From contig JANTQA010000015.1 in assembly GCA_027625915.1 (NCBI GenBank), positions 7,593,001 to 7,657,000 of the forward strand: DNA of 64,000 nt. Reading direction: 5' to 3'. Below the pieces are notes generated by a model that was not told where the DNA came from, searched no databases, and was given only the letters and a program-made list of their open reading frames with translations. The first letter of the stretch is position 1. Every line of letters begins with the position of its first letter. A program made the position numbers and the translations under genes. Origin of the DNA: Anaeramoeba flamelloides (Eukaryota > Metamonada > Anaeramoebidae). Of the stretch, positions 49,305-60,345 are shown piece after piece.

Positions 49305-49526
49305 CAGTTAATTGTAAAAAAAAAAAAAAATAAAATTTTCATTCAACCCACCAAAAAAATCACATCCCAATAATTATAATAAATTTATAAAAATTTTCAT
49401 TTCGTAAATGTAAATCATAAGTTTAAGCTTCTTTACTGATTGAAAAATGTGAATTTTTACAAAACTCTAGAAAATCTTTTTGGAAAGTTGAATGAAAATT
49501 TTGTCCAATTAATTTTTCAACAAATG
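49305..49526. mobile_element. Short MITE of the ATTTTCATTCAACTTTCC family, copy 4
   Basis: 222 bases bordered by TA. The left end is CAGTTAATTGTAAAA and the right arm GGAAAGTTGAATGAAAATTTTG; the two arms pair. The interior differs from copies 1-3. Confidence 0.7.
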
Positions 49527-49928
49527 TAGCATAAAAGGAAACAACCAATAACCCATTCAATACAGTAATTCAATTTTTTTTTTAAAAAACAAAGTTGTTG
49601 TTTTTGTGTTATTTTTTTATTACTCTCCTTGGTTTATCTTTTTCTTGTCTTTGTTTCAAAATAACAATTTTATAGAAGAATATTTACTCTCGAGGTTAAA
49701 ACATTACATATAGATTAATAGGCAATATAAAAAACTTATAATTTCATTTTGAAGGTAAATGAGGTACCATTTTATTGAATAATCTCATTCCACAAAGAAA
49801 AAAAAAACACTTCCACTTTTTTTTATAACCTCAAAAAAAAAAAACTCAAAATACCACAAGAATTGATAAGAATTTTGGACACTAACTTGGATTATCACAA
49901 TATTAGTAAATGATTTGCTATAATATTT

Positions 49929-50112
49929 CAGTCGATACCACTTTTAAGGTCACACACTTTTAAAAAAAAAATTTCAAATGTAAAACATAAAAATTTAGAT
50001 TCTAGGGGTATGAAACTACAGAAAAAAAGACCAAAAAAATATATCATAATTTTGATTTTCTTTGTTCCTAAAAATTCCTTCAATGTTTGTTCCTTATATG
50101 TAATATATACTG
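49929..50112. mobile_element. CAGTCAGTTTCAC MITE, diverged copy
   Basis: The left end is CAGTCGATACCACTTTTAAGG and the right end ...TATATACTG followed by TA. The interior keeps CAAATGTAAAACA and CCTTCAATGTTTGT traces of the arms. Heavily eroded, hence old. Confidence 0.55.
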
Positions 50113-50969
50113 TAGAAAAGTCCAATTAAACCAACTTTATACAGAAAATAATGTATTCATGATAATCTTTACAATTGCAAAAAAAAGAAAACATTGATAT
50201 TCAGAAATTTTTTTTTTGAAATTAAAGAATATTTCCTTTTTTTCTGGAATTAACTCGGATTATTTAACAACACAATTTAGAATTATACCCTAACAATTTA
50301 AAAAATTTTCAAAGTTGTCAAACAGCTTCACTTCCAAAATATCTTGAGATTTGATAAAATTGCCTTGACTATTCCAATCTTGACGAAATTAATTGATCTC
50401 AAGAATCCTTTATGACTTTGTTAACCCCCTCGAACTAATTGAAAAAATATTGAAAAGTTCGGATATTATTCTTCTTTCAACCTGATAATAATGAATGTTA
50501 GAGAACTTAAGTGTTAATAATATTATTATTTTAAAAGTTTTATAAATCATACCAGTTCACACCTTAAATTCAAAAACCAGTTTTAAATTTTCCATGATTT
50601 CTGTAATTTGAAAAGTTATTTTTTGGCTGTTTCAGTTTTTATATTGCTTGTTGTGTTGTGGGTGAAAAAGTTTGTTTTCTGAAAGGCTTTTTTTTACTCA
50701 TTAACAAAGATTTTAAAGTGAATAATTTGTTTCAAGTTTGTTGTTTTAGTCAAATAATCTAAAGTGATTTTTTCTTGTATTTTTTTTTTTTTTTTGAAAA
50801 TGATCCATTAAAAGAAAAGATTTGAAAAAAGTCTTTGTTTTGAAATTAATTTTATTTGCCTTATTAAAATTTTCACCAAATGAATTTCTGGTGCAACACT
50901 TCAATACTGTTAATTGAATAATAAATTTATCAAAACAATATTTAAGAATTCAAAGATTTTTTGGTTCAA

Positions 50970-51464
50970 TTAGAATTCGTCCAGTTCTTCGCTATCGACT
51001 TCCTCGAATTCTGTTGATAGAAACATGGTGTCGTAATAATCTGAATTGAGAATTGAGTCTGATGGTTGTTGTCTGTCTGTGTAAAATTCTGAGTCACCAG
51101 AGGAGAAGCTAGGTGTATCACTACTTAGAATATCGTATTCTTGTTTCTCGTTTACCTTTTTCTCGTTTTCTTTTTTCTTTTCTTGATCGATATGTTCTTC
51201 ATTTTTTAGTTGTTGTTTTTTATTGTTTACTATGATTGGGTTTACAATTGTTTTTTCATCTGAGACCTTTTTCAGATCTTGTTTTTGTTTATCAGTTTTT
51301 TTAAAACTTTTTTTTTCTTCTTTTTTGTTTGTTAGTTTTGTTTGTTTTTGAGTCGTGATCGTAGTTATAAGGTATTTCCCTTCTTGAGCAAACTGATCTT
51401 TAAAAGTAAAGGTTTCTGCTATTATTTTATTGACACTTTCAGATTTCTGAACAACACCCCCCAT
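50970..51464 (-). CDS. Low-complexity acidic/basic protein of unknown function, 164 aa
   Basis: The frame from the ATG at 51464 encodes MGGVVQKSESVNKIIAETF, then a Lys/Gln/Glu-rich middle (about residues 45-115) and an acidic Ser/Asp/Glu/Tyr-rich tail ending EFEEVDSEELDEF. The start is chosen because translation upstream of it is hydrophobic and Lys-rich without coding character, though the frame extends to 51548. The Met-Gly start could in principle be N-myristoylated, but the usual Ser or Thr at position 6 is missing. No domain, signal peptide or membrane helix. Codon use and the lack of stops support a real gene; an upstream exon cannot be excluded. Confidence 0.6.
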   Translation of the reverse strand: MGGVVQKSESVNKIIAETFTFKDQFAQEGKYLITTITTQKQTKLTNKKEEKKSFKKTDKQKQDLKKVSDEKTIVNPIIVNNKKQQLKNEEHIDQEKKKENEKKVNEKQEYDILSSDTPSFSSGDSEFYTDRQQPSDSILNSDYYDTMFLSTEFEEVDSEELDEF

Positions 51465-51584
51465 ATAATATTCTTTTTTTCTTTTGTTCTGTGCTTCTTT
51501 TGAAAAATATTGAAGTTTGGAAAAAATAGGAAAAAATGAAAAATACATTCATATTTTCTTTGTTTTCAAAGGGTATTATTAATA

Positions 51585-51815
51585 CTTTAACTTGTAACAT
51601 AAATAGTTCATAATTTTCATTCAGTTTTCCAAAAAAACACACCTCTGAAGAATTAAAATATACCATCAAAATTCCCGTTTTTAAAAAACAAAATGAAAAA
51701 TCTAAAGTGATTTTTTTAGGAATTTAAAATTTGAAAGGTTACTTGTTTTATAAAAGCTTTTTTTAACAAGCTGAATCCAAATTTTGTACACTTTAATTTA
51801 TATCAAATAGCATAT
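51585..51815. mobile_element. Short MITE of the ATTTTCATTCAACTTTCC family, diverged copy 5
   Basis: The left arm contains ATTTTCATTCAGTTTTCC (51614) and the right arm an eroded complement near 51768-51812 (AAGCTGAATCCAAATTTTGTAC). It lies just upstream of the start of the 164-residue protein, so it may sit in its leader or promoter. Confidence 0.5.
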
Positions 51816-52082
51816 TTTGAATATTTTTTGAATTCTCTTGTAAAGAATTTGTGTGTGATTAGTTGCTTCAATATTTTTTGTTAAGTTAAAAAAAAGGGTT
51901 TAGAATGTTTTGTCAAAAAAATTTTTCACTTTTTTCACTTTTTTTTTTGTTCCCCTAAAGCTTTGCAGGAATAAATTTCCAAACAAATATCACTCTTGTG
52001 TTTGTAGTTTGTTTCTTCTTTTTAGAATATTCAATGAATTCAAAACACAAGAAATTAATAAAAGCATGGAAGATTTCGAATA

Positions 52083-52246
52083 CTGGTATTTGAATTTGAA
52101 AAGAGACAATATTTTCACGTGATTGTTAATATTTTTCTTGTTCAAATAGAGAGTACTAAGAAGTAGATTGCCATTTAAAAACTCGTTAAGAAAAGGAAAT
52201 TGAAAATGAAGTGAAAAATTTTTCCCATTTGGAATTCAAATACCAG
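52083..52246. mobile_element. CTGGTATTTGAAT MITE, copy 1
   Basis: 164 bases bordered by TA on both sides. The ends are CTGGTATTTGAATTTG and its complement ATTCAAATACCAG, an exact inverted repeat over 13 bases, with weaker pairing inward. A second member at 54193 is nested in another element; a possible single end is at 18014. Confidence 0.75.
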
Positions 52247-53609
52247 TAAAAATTAAAATATTTTTGAAATTCTGTTCGATAACACTCAGAATCCTAACCA
52301 AGAAAAAAAATTATATGGGCTTCAAGTAAACTTGCAAAGAACAAAACCTTTTCTTATAATTTCTATTTTCATTTTTAAAGAGGATTCATTTACTTAATAT
52401 TAATTCTCAGTTCAATGATTGAATCCTTTTGTTTGGATATTTTAAACCAAAAAAATAAAAAGAAATTTGCATAAACATTTCTTAATTTGTGAAATCTCTC
52501 AAAAGTAATTTGTAATATTATGCAAGAGAAAGAACAATAAAATTTTGATCGTATTTTAAGAATTCAACTATAAATAAAACGACATATTTTTACGAATTGA
52601 AGATAAGAAAAAATTGATAATTAATTTTATATTGAATATTTTATCAAATTATTATGAAATTTAAACGTAAAGGGGATATTCTTTTTTCAAATGTAAAGGG
52701 TACAAACAAGGAACTGTTTGGATTAAAATCAGTTATTTGTAATATAAATAATGTGCTCACTTTTCTTAAAAGAATTTATTTGGGAATATTTATAATTATT
52801 ATTATAATGGAAAATTTGAATAATTTCTTAAAGTTTGAAAATATTTCAAAAAATGTGAAATAATAATAAAGCCTATTGATACATTTTGTCTTGTTTTATT
52901 TTAAAATCAGTTAAATAAAAAAGTTTGGGTTATTAAGTATTGATAAAATATAATTAAATTAAAATTTATTTCGGTATATTATAAGTTGAATTTTACAGGT
53001 TTTAGAAAAATATTTTGGGTGAATTTTTTCCTTTAATAGTTTGGTTGGTTTTCACATATTTTTTTACAAAACTTTATGAAAATAATTGATCAGAAATTGG
53101 AAAATAATGAAAATATATTTTTTTATCAAATGGGATGAAAGAAGTAATAATAATATGTTAATTATGTTGTTAATTCTTAATATTAAGCCGTTTTAAAACT
53201 TTTTTAGTTTTAAATAAGGAGTTTTGAACACTTTGAATATTTGCAAGAACATTTATTACTACACATGAGGAAATTAAATTATATTGAAATAATTTGGAAA
53301 TGTGTTTAATTTTGAAATTTTTAATATAACTTTCAAATAAAATAATCTGTTTTTATTTTTATTTTATTGTAAATTAGATATTTATGATTCAAAAAATATC
53401 ATACACATTTATATTAAAATTTCAACTTGTTTTAAGATTTATATGTGTATATTATTTGCAATGAGGGTAAATTGATAACTGTTTGACTGGTTTTCTTCAA
53501 AATAAAAAGAAAAATAATCCGTTTAAAAAAAGGGTAAGAAACTATCAAATAATATATATATATAAGATGGTGGATAAAGAAAATAAAAAGTAAATATTCA
53601 ATTTAAGGG

Positions 53610-53790
53610 CGTTTTTGAGCCTTGGTCCTTGAGTTCGTTATTTCTTTTTGAGTTAATTATATCGATTATTTTGATTCCCCTAGTATAATAACCTTTGTTT
53701 TTATAATCCTAAACTTGGCATGGCTGATGCAGGTAAAAAATGTTATTTTAACACTAGTCAGGTGTTAAACAGGCCAAGGAAATTATCTTG
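53610..53790 (+). ncRNA. Candidate structured non-coding RNA, unknown class
   Basis: A G+C-richer stretch. GAGCCTTGGTCC near 53617 can pair with GGCCAAGG near 53772, and inside it TTTTAACAC...GTGTTAAA (53743-53767) forms a clean hairpin. No frame is open through it. It has no tRNA boxes and does not match the U1, U2, U4, U5 or U6 sequences I remember. The strand is a guess. Confidence 0.25.
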
Positions 53791-53960
53791 ATAATACTAA
53801 ATTAAATAACCACACCCCTTTCCCTTCTTCCAAGCTTTGCCTAAAACACTTATAAAATCATACTCAATTCTTTTTTCTCTTTGTTACTTTTTAATTAAAA
53901 AATTTATTTTTTTTAAGATATAAAAAAATAAATTCATGAAAAAAAATGATTTCATAACAA

Positions 53961-54661
53961 ATATAAACTCTGTTTCAGTTAAAGGGTCCCAATTTTTTTT
54001 TCAAATATCAATTATTTTATATAATTGACCTTTTAAGAACAAATATGAAATAAAGAGAATAATACACATCAAAGAATTGTTGATATATGTCTGAAATAAA
54101 ACTAATTAATCAATAAATTTTCTAAAAAATTGAAAAACTCAAATTTTTAGGGCACTCTTGAGAAAAACAACGATGTTCTTTTTGAACATCTACTGGTATT
54201 TGAATAATAAATATGAAACATTTTTCACTTCTTTTTCCATACTTTTCTTTTGGAAATCAAGCCCCCAAACGAAATGTGTTGGTATTTGTGGTCACTATTT
54301 GAAAAAGGAAATGAAATTGAAGTGAAAATTTTTCACATTTATTAAATAAATATCAAGATCAAAGATCGAATAGAATTGCAATAGAAATCAATATGATTTC
54401 TCAACCCTCTTTACATGGTTTCAATAACCTCATAATAACACATTTTTAACAAGTGACTATTGATCTTGCAATAAAAAAAAATTTTGCAACTGAATTATGT
54501 TTTAAAAAAAAAATCGAAAAAAAAAACAAAAATGTGAAAAAATGATTTCCATTTTGAAAATTTCCGAAATAAAATTTTTCTTCTAATATCTATGTAAACC
54601 CTTTAAATACATGTATTATACCCATTACAACTGGTCCCCTTTGACTGAAAAATAGTTTATA
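53961..54661 (+). mobile_element. Long TTTCAGT-ended element, copy with nested insertion
   Basis: The ends are ATATAAACTCTGTTTCAGTTAAAGGG and CCCTTTGACTGAAAAATAGTTTATAT, an imperfect inverted repeat of about 25 bases. A second element of the CTGGTATTTGAAT family lies inside at about 54193-54356. Best-preserved copy of its family. Confidence 0.75.
54193..54356. mobile_element. CTGGTATTTGAAT MITE, copy 2 (nested)
   Basis: It starts CTGGTATTTGAATAATAAAT after TA and ends near ATTTATTAAATAAATATCAAG. The inner arms TTTTTCACTTC and GAAGTGAAAATTTTTCAC are complementary. Comparison with copies of the host element lacking this stretch (for example 62345) shows it was inserted later. Confidence 0.65.
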
Positions 54662-54831
54662 TGAAAACACAAAATTATATTTAGTTTAATAAACAAAAAA
54701 AAAAAAAAATGTTTTGATAAATGAAGGAATTTGACTGAATATTATCTCAAAAAATCCGAATATTTGTCTATTACGATTATAATTATGAAATATATTCTAT
54801 AAACATTAAATAACCTTTTATATATAAACTC

Positions 54832-55360
54832 CATTTCAGTCAAAGTATCCCAGCCAAAAAAAAAAATCACTTGATTTAAAAGAATCTAATAAATTTAATT
54901 GTTTCGAAATAAGAGAAATAATAAACTTCATATTAGAGTCAATAATCACAAAAGAAAAACCTTAACAAACCCCAAATTTCAAATAAAAAAAAAATAAAAT
55001 AAATTTTTGGTCCCTTTTCCTTGGAATGTCTGGTATAAAATTCTCAATTTCTTTTGGAAACTAAAATTGATGACGAAAAGTTTATTTACTTGTAAGTGTA
55101 TGTATTTTAAAAGAACATACCAAGCCTAACTTTTCTTAATGTTAATTTGTGGTTTCAAACATTAAATTTTTCAAATTTAATTTTAAAAAAAAAAAATAAG
55201 AAAAAAAGAAAGCAAAATAAAAAATAATTCACAAAATGAAAAAAAATGATTATAATCTAAAAATTAAAATTTTATTTTGAAAAGAATAATAAATTAAACT
55301 CATAGAATGTGTTCTATTTCTTCAATAAAAGGGACCATTTTGACTGAAAAAGAGTTTATA
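54832..55360 (+). mobile_element. Roughly 530-base inverted-repeat element, copy 2
   Basis: The ends ATATAAACTCCATTTCAGTCAAAG and CATTTTGACTGAAAAAGAGTTTATA are complementary. The interior matches 1363-1888 throughout. The terminal repeat resembles that of the long TTTCAGT elements, so the two families are probably mobilised by the same transposase. Its right end touches the next element. Confidence 0.75.
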
Positions 55361-55362
55361 TA

Positions 55363-55832
55363 CAGCCGTTTCAACTCAGGTGTGAATCGGCAACTTCTCA
55401 TTCAACTTTTGGAAACCGTTGAAAACCATTTCAAATAATTTCAAATAATTTCAAATTATTTAAAATTATTTTAAGTAATTTTAAAAATATTTTAGTTGCA
55501 AATAATTGGATTTGAAGATCAATCAAAACTTTCTTATTTTGTTTGAAATACTTAGAGAAATGAAACCTACAAATTGAAATCAATTTTTTCAAAAATTATA
55601 AATTGAAATGTAATTTGTAATGGGATTCAAGAGTTGGTAATTCTGTGTATGCTCAAAAGAAGTGAGTTTTGGTTGATCTTCAAATCCAAACATTAGCAAC
55701 TAAAATATTTTTAAAATTACTTAAAATAATTTTAAATGATTTGAAATAATTTGAAATTATTTGAAATGGTTTTCAACGGTTTCCAAAAGTTGAATGGGAA
55801 GTTGCCGATTCACACCTGAGTTGAAACGTCTG
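55363..55832. mobile_element. 470-base MITE with very long inverted repeats (CAGCCGTTTCAACTCAGG)
   Basis: Bordered by TA at both ends. The arms begin CAGCCGTTTCAACTCAGGTG and end with the complement CACCTGAGTTGAAACGTCTG. Pairing continues for about 160 bases per arm, through blocks such as CAAATAATTTCAAAT and the GTTGATCTTCAAATCCAAA stretch, leaving a loop of roughly 140 bases. Only a handful of mismatches are visible, so it is fairly young. It inserted at the edge of the element 54832-55360. Probably Tc1/mariner-related. Confidence 0.9.
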
Positions 55833-57179
55833 TAAGTAAAACAATGTTTAGATTCTCATTTACATGTGTTAAAAAAAAATAATAATATAAACTCCAAAAG
55901 TTCACTGAAAATTAATAAATATGGTTTTAAAAGTTTTTTTCAATTCAATTTCTACCTCAATTCTTCGAAATATTCATAACCTATCCTATTTCTTTTAAAA
56001 ATAATCCAAGCATATTCAGAGGTCCACAATAAATCCATACTGGAAATTAAATAATTAAATCATTGAATCATTAACTAAAAGTTCATATCTTTCATATATT
56101 GGAAAATTTACTTATAATAATAGTAGTTTTTATCTTAATATAAATGTTTACTTTGATCCAAATGGTTATTCAGTTATTCTCTGAGCATATGAAAATAGTT
56201 CAAAATTTTAAATTTATTTTTTTTCCTTTTATTGGTTGGATATCCTTTTGATTTGATTTTGATTAAAATATGTAATCGAACTTTAGCATAATGTTCTTGT
56301 TTATTTACTTTTCATTTATATATCTATTTTAATTCCTCATAACAAAATAAAAAATAACTAAAAATAAAAATAAAAAAAATGACATTATCCTAATAAAATA
56401 AGATTATTTAGTTCATATATTACAATAAATTTGAAATGGCTTAATTTCAACAATTGGGACAGGGTTTTTTTTTTGGTGAAAAATTTGTCGAATTGTTTTT
56501 TTTTTTTTTTTCGAATAATACTATTTTTTTTTATTTTTGAGACATAATAACTAATAAAGATTAATAAATAAAGATATAGTTTAATAATTTTATTTTTTTA
56601 AAAGTGAAAAGAAGAAAGAAAATAATAATAATCATAATAATAATAATTCAGTTTGCATCTAATTTTTTAATTTGGATTATATCAAAAGGTAAAAAATTAG
56701 AAACAATGGTTCTCAAATACCTTTTCATGATTGAATCTAAAAAAAAAAAAAGAAAAAAGAAAAAACACATTGTTATATTTCCATTAATATCCCTTTTTTT
56801 TCCCGTTTCCTCATAATCACTAATTTTTACAGTTCCTCGCGTGAGAAGTTCAAAAAATAAATCATCTTTAGAAATTTCATTAAATTTTCATTTAATTTTC
56901 AAAGGGTGCATTTATATTTCACCATTTTTCATTTTTTTCCAAAATTTTCCAATAAAGGATCGCATTTACATTTTCTAATAACTCTTTTATCTATTTAAAT
57001 GACTAATGATTCGATTTCCTAAAAAATTAAATTTATTTATTTCGAGAAATGGACAATTAAATAAAATCTATCAAAATCAAATAAAAAAAAAAAATAGAAG
57101 AAGAAAACAATTAAAAATATTAATAAACAATAATAATATCATTTGTATGACCAAATTAAAAACTTTACACTATCTTTTG

Positions 57180-57620
57180 GTTTTCCAGGATTTGAAAGAA
57201 TTGGGGAAAATCCTCTATTTTACTAAATTCCTTTGAATTTTGGAAAACTGTCATTATTTATTTTTTTAATTTAAGAAATTCAAAGAAAAATTTCTGAAAT
57301 TATCTTTTTATTTTTAAAATTAAAAAAAAACATTAACCTAATATTTTTTTAAATTTTCTTTTTTTTTTATAAAATCTCTTGATTTTACAGCATAAATTAA
57401 AAAAAAACCTTGTTACTCTACTACATGAGATGACATTTAACCACACTTCCCCTGAATTCACTTTAGGGGCAAAAACTCAATAGAAAGACAAAGGATTCCA
57501 GATAAAAATTCCACAATATTTGATTAATAATTGGTATTCGCCTGTAGTTGGGTTTTTTTTTATTTTAAAAGAATAGAGTAAAATCATTGATTTTGCTCAA
57601 TTCTTTTGAATTAAAAAAAA
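57180..57620. repeat. Repeat block sharing units with 17430-17910
   Basis: Contains AAAGAATAGAGTAAAATCATTGATTTTGCTCAATTCTTTT-like palindromes (57190-57240 and 57568-57612) and an AAATT...TTTTTAAAATTAAAAAAAAACATTAACC unit, the same two kinds as in the neurochondrin intron. The borders are unknown. Confidence 0.4.
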
Positions 57621-58177
57621 ACCTATCTACTACCCCTCCGAGAAAAAATTCAATTAATTTTTAATCAAATTTCATTTTATTTTCAAAAAGGTTTCCTTCA
57701 AAAATAGCCTCAAATTCATTTAGTTTTATGTTCTCATGTGATGGAAAAATAATCAAAAATAATATTTTTGTATTTTTCGAAAAATAGATAGTCTTGATCT
57801 GGAAATTTAAGGAAAAAAAAAAAAAAAAAAAAAAAAGTATGAATTATTTGAGAATTTTAAAGATTATGAATTGAATAATCAAACTATTCCCTTTAAATTT
57901 ATTTTTAAACAATTAATTCCTCTATAATTTTCTCATATTATTGTAATTTTAAATCAAAACAATCCTAAGAATAAGGAGAAAACAAAAAAATATAAAAAAA
58001 AAAAAAATGAGGGTGATTGCAGAAAATGTCGTTTTTTGATCTTTTGGAATAATTATTTCACAAAAGTCAAAAAAAAATCGTGTAGAAAGCTTGTGTATTT
58101 AATAAAAATATATTAAATTAGAAATTGTTTGTTTTTTTTTTCCATGCCCAGTTTTTATTTATACGGGAAAAAAAATA

Positions 58178-58858
58178 TTAAACTCTCCATGACGGAACCC
58201 TTTTCAAAGGAACATTAAAAGATTTTGAAAGTTCTCTTTCCATTTGGGTTTGCATTGATTCTATATATTTGTGTGGTTGAATAAAAGTGAAAGCAAAATT
58301 ATTTTGCAAGGTTGTTTCGTCTTCAGATCCAGATCCAGATCCAGAGCCTGATTCTGAGATGTTGAATTTTTGCTCTATTTGGATCGGGATACTTCGTTTG
58401 GAAAAGATTTGGTTTTCTTGATTATTTGTTTCGTTTTGTATTTTCAGATTGTTTCCGCTTTCAATATTCAATCCGTTTCTTTTGGACTGCTTTTTTATTT
58501 TCTTTTTTTTTGTTGAATAATTGGAGAAGTCATCAAAAATTAAGGAAAAACGATCTTTTTTCTTTTCATTATTATTTTCCTTTTCATTTTGATCAAATTC
58601 GCTTGTTTCAAATTGGCCAAAAAGAATTTCGCTTTCTTGGATTGGTTCTTCATTTAAAAATGGTAAAAAAGAATCGGTATTCTCTGTTTGCCCAAAAAAA
58701 GTCTGTGTCTTTTTTTTTGTTTTTTTTTTATGTTTTTTTGGTTTTGAACTTTTTTGTTTTTTTGGTTTCTTTTTCAATTTGTTTGATCCGTCAAGAAAGG
58801 TATTTCGATGAGAATTGTTTTTATCGGTTAGAAACACTTCACCATTTATTTTGTTCAT
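58178..58858 (-). CDS. Lys-rich disordered protein of unknown function, 226 aa
   Basis: A single frame from the ATG at 58858. Residues 28-52 are a basic block (KKKPKKQKSSKPKKHKKK) that could serve as a nuclear or nucleolar targeting signal or RNA contact. The middle is Asp/Glu/Asn/Phe-rich with repeated F-Q/E-F motifs (TFFGQTE, LFGQFET). Residues about 172-181 are an SG dipeptide repeat encoded by a hexanucleotide (GGATCT) repeat. The C-terminal 40 residues (FAFTFIQPHKYIESMQTQ...NVPLKRVPSWRV) look more ordered and end with a PSWRV tail. I recognise no family. Coding composition and the uninterrupted frame support a real gene. Confidence 0.65.
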   Translation of the reverse strand: MNKINGEVFLTDKNNSHRNTFLDGSNKLKKKPKKQKSSKPKKHKKKTKKKTQTFFGQTENTDSFLPFLNEEPIQESEILFGQFETSEFDQNEKENNNEKKKDRFSLIFDDFSNYSTKKKKIKKQSKRNGLNIESGNNLKIQNETNNQENQIFSKRSIPIQIEQKFNISESGSGSGSGSEDETTLQNNFAFTFIQPHKYIESMQTQMERELSKSFNVPLKRVPSWRV

Positions 58859-60345
58859 TTGATGATTGGGATTTTAGAATCGACAAAAAGAAAGTTTATT
58901 GATCCAAATTCAAAAAAAAAACAAATTAATCAAAAGAAAAAGGGATGAAAACTAAAAAAAATGGTATTTCATCTTGACTTTGCTGGATTTTTTGAAAAAA
59001 TAAAACAATTCAAATGTGTTTTGGTAAATACTAAATTTGTTTTGGAAATCGTTTTTTCAATATTTTGAAAAAAAAAATATTGTCAATTAAGGATATCAAG
59101 AATCACAAATTAGTCTGAGGAAGAAAAAGGGAAATGCTCCAAAATGGTTGCTTCTAGGAAAGCTATCAAAATTAGGCACTATTAAAATTTATGATTTTTT
59201 ACCTTCAGATTGTTTTATCAGTGATTAACTATCTTCTCAAAGAAATAGATCCTCAGACCTCTCCAAACAAGCCAACCTGAATAATCTTCACAACGTTCAA
59301 AAGGTGGTTTATGATTTTTTATGGGTAAAACTTTAAATTTGTAAAAAAATTTTATTAATGTCTTAATAAGAGGAAAAAATTTCTTTGAATGATCATTATT
59401 TCATTTGGTCAAGATTATTTTCATCACAAGAAACAAGGTGTCAAAGAAAACAATAAAAAATTTAGCTCATTTTGTCTTATTGAAGAAAAATTCAAGTCAT
59501 AACTTGAAGGAATTGATTCGTTTTATGGTATTACTAACTCTTTTTTATTATTTTCCGGAAAGGTAATAGATTCTTATTTGCACAAATATTGAATGGAATT
59601 TGCAAAACTAAATTCTCTAGATAAGCGACTTTCGAGAAAGGCATTATTATTTTTCAAAGGAAATCGATTTTCTTAATGAAATTTTCAAAAAAAAGTTAAG
59701 GGATCAGTACCCAACTACAACTATGAAAAATCGAAATTATGTTATTGGCAATATTCTATTCTTTCAAATTTAGAAACTGATGTCAAAAAATTCTGACAGA
59801 CTAAGAAACCTCAGAAAACAAAATTTTTTAAGTAAAAGAAATTTTTTTTTTCAATTTTTTATGAAAAAGAAAATAATTAAATTGGCTTTTATTCCTTACC
59901 TGATAAAAATTCTTTACAATATTTATCACCGTTTCTGTCCTTAATATACAATTCGAAGCCTTTGTTTAATGGAATATTCAATTAAGATTTATTTTCTTTT
60001 TTAAGATTATTCTTTTGGTTAACCAAAAAAATTGATTTATTCAACATATTGAAAATTATTTGTATTGTTTTAAGAAGGGTAGTTTAAAATATTAAATTTT
60101 TCAAATAATATAGAAATTTTACTTCTAAATTTGTTTTATGTCCTAAGATGACATTTGATTTTTTAAAATAAACTTTTCTTGAAATATATTTAGGAATTAA
60201 TTAATGTTATCTTTAAAATTCAAAATCATTTTTTTTCTGACAAAAATGATTTAAATTGTTAAAACAATTTTTGTGTATAATCCCAAAAAATTTGTTACTC
60301 AAATTTCTTAAAATTGAAAAATTTTTTTTTTTTTTTCACTTTTTT
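58859..60345. other. Spacer with possible gene relic on the plus strand
   Basis: Between about 59100 and 59700 the plus strand has stretches of coding-like composition, for example INYLLKEIDPQTSPNKP near 59222 and IDSFYGITNSFLLFSGK and AKLNSLDKRLSRKALLFFKG near 59510-59660, broken by stops. It may be a decayed gene or transposase. No family assigned. Confidence 0.25.

Larger units (their letters stand above)
46833..50969. other. 4.1 kb without a recognisable gene
   Basis: Contains MITEs at 47166, 49305 and 49929, two partial MITE remnants (about 47640-47715 and 48870-48950) and a G+C-richer island at 49150-49275. Short frames such as 46942-47178 and 48034-48237 fall in repeats or lack coding character. 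Confidence 0.45.
51816..58177. other. 6.4 kb without a recognisable gene
   Basis: Dominated by the listed elements between 52083 and 55832 and by simple AT-rich DNA. A possible structured RNA locus is noted at 53610-53790. The frames at 52654-52863, 56604-56816 and 57006-57236 are Lys/Asn/Ile/Phe-rich and look like chance frames. Confidence 0.45.
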
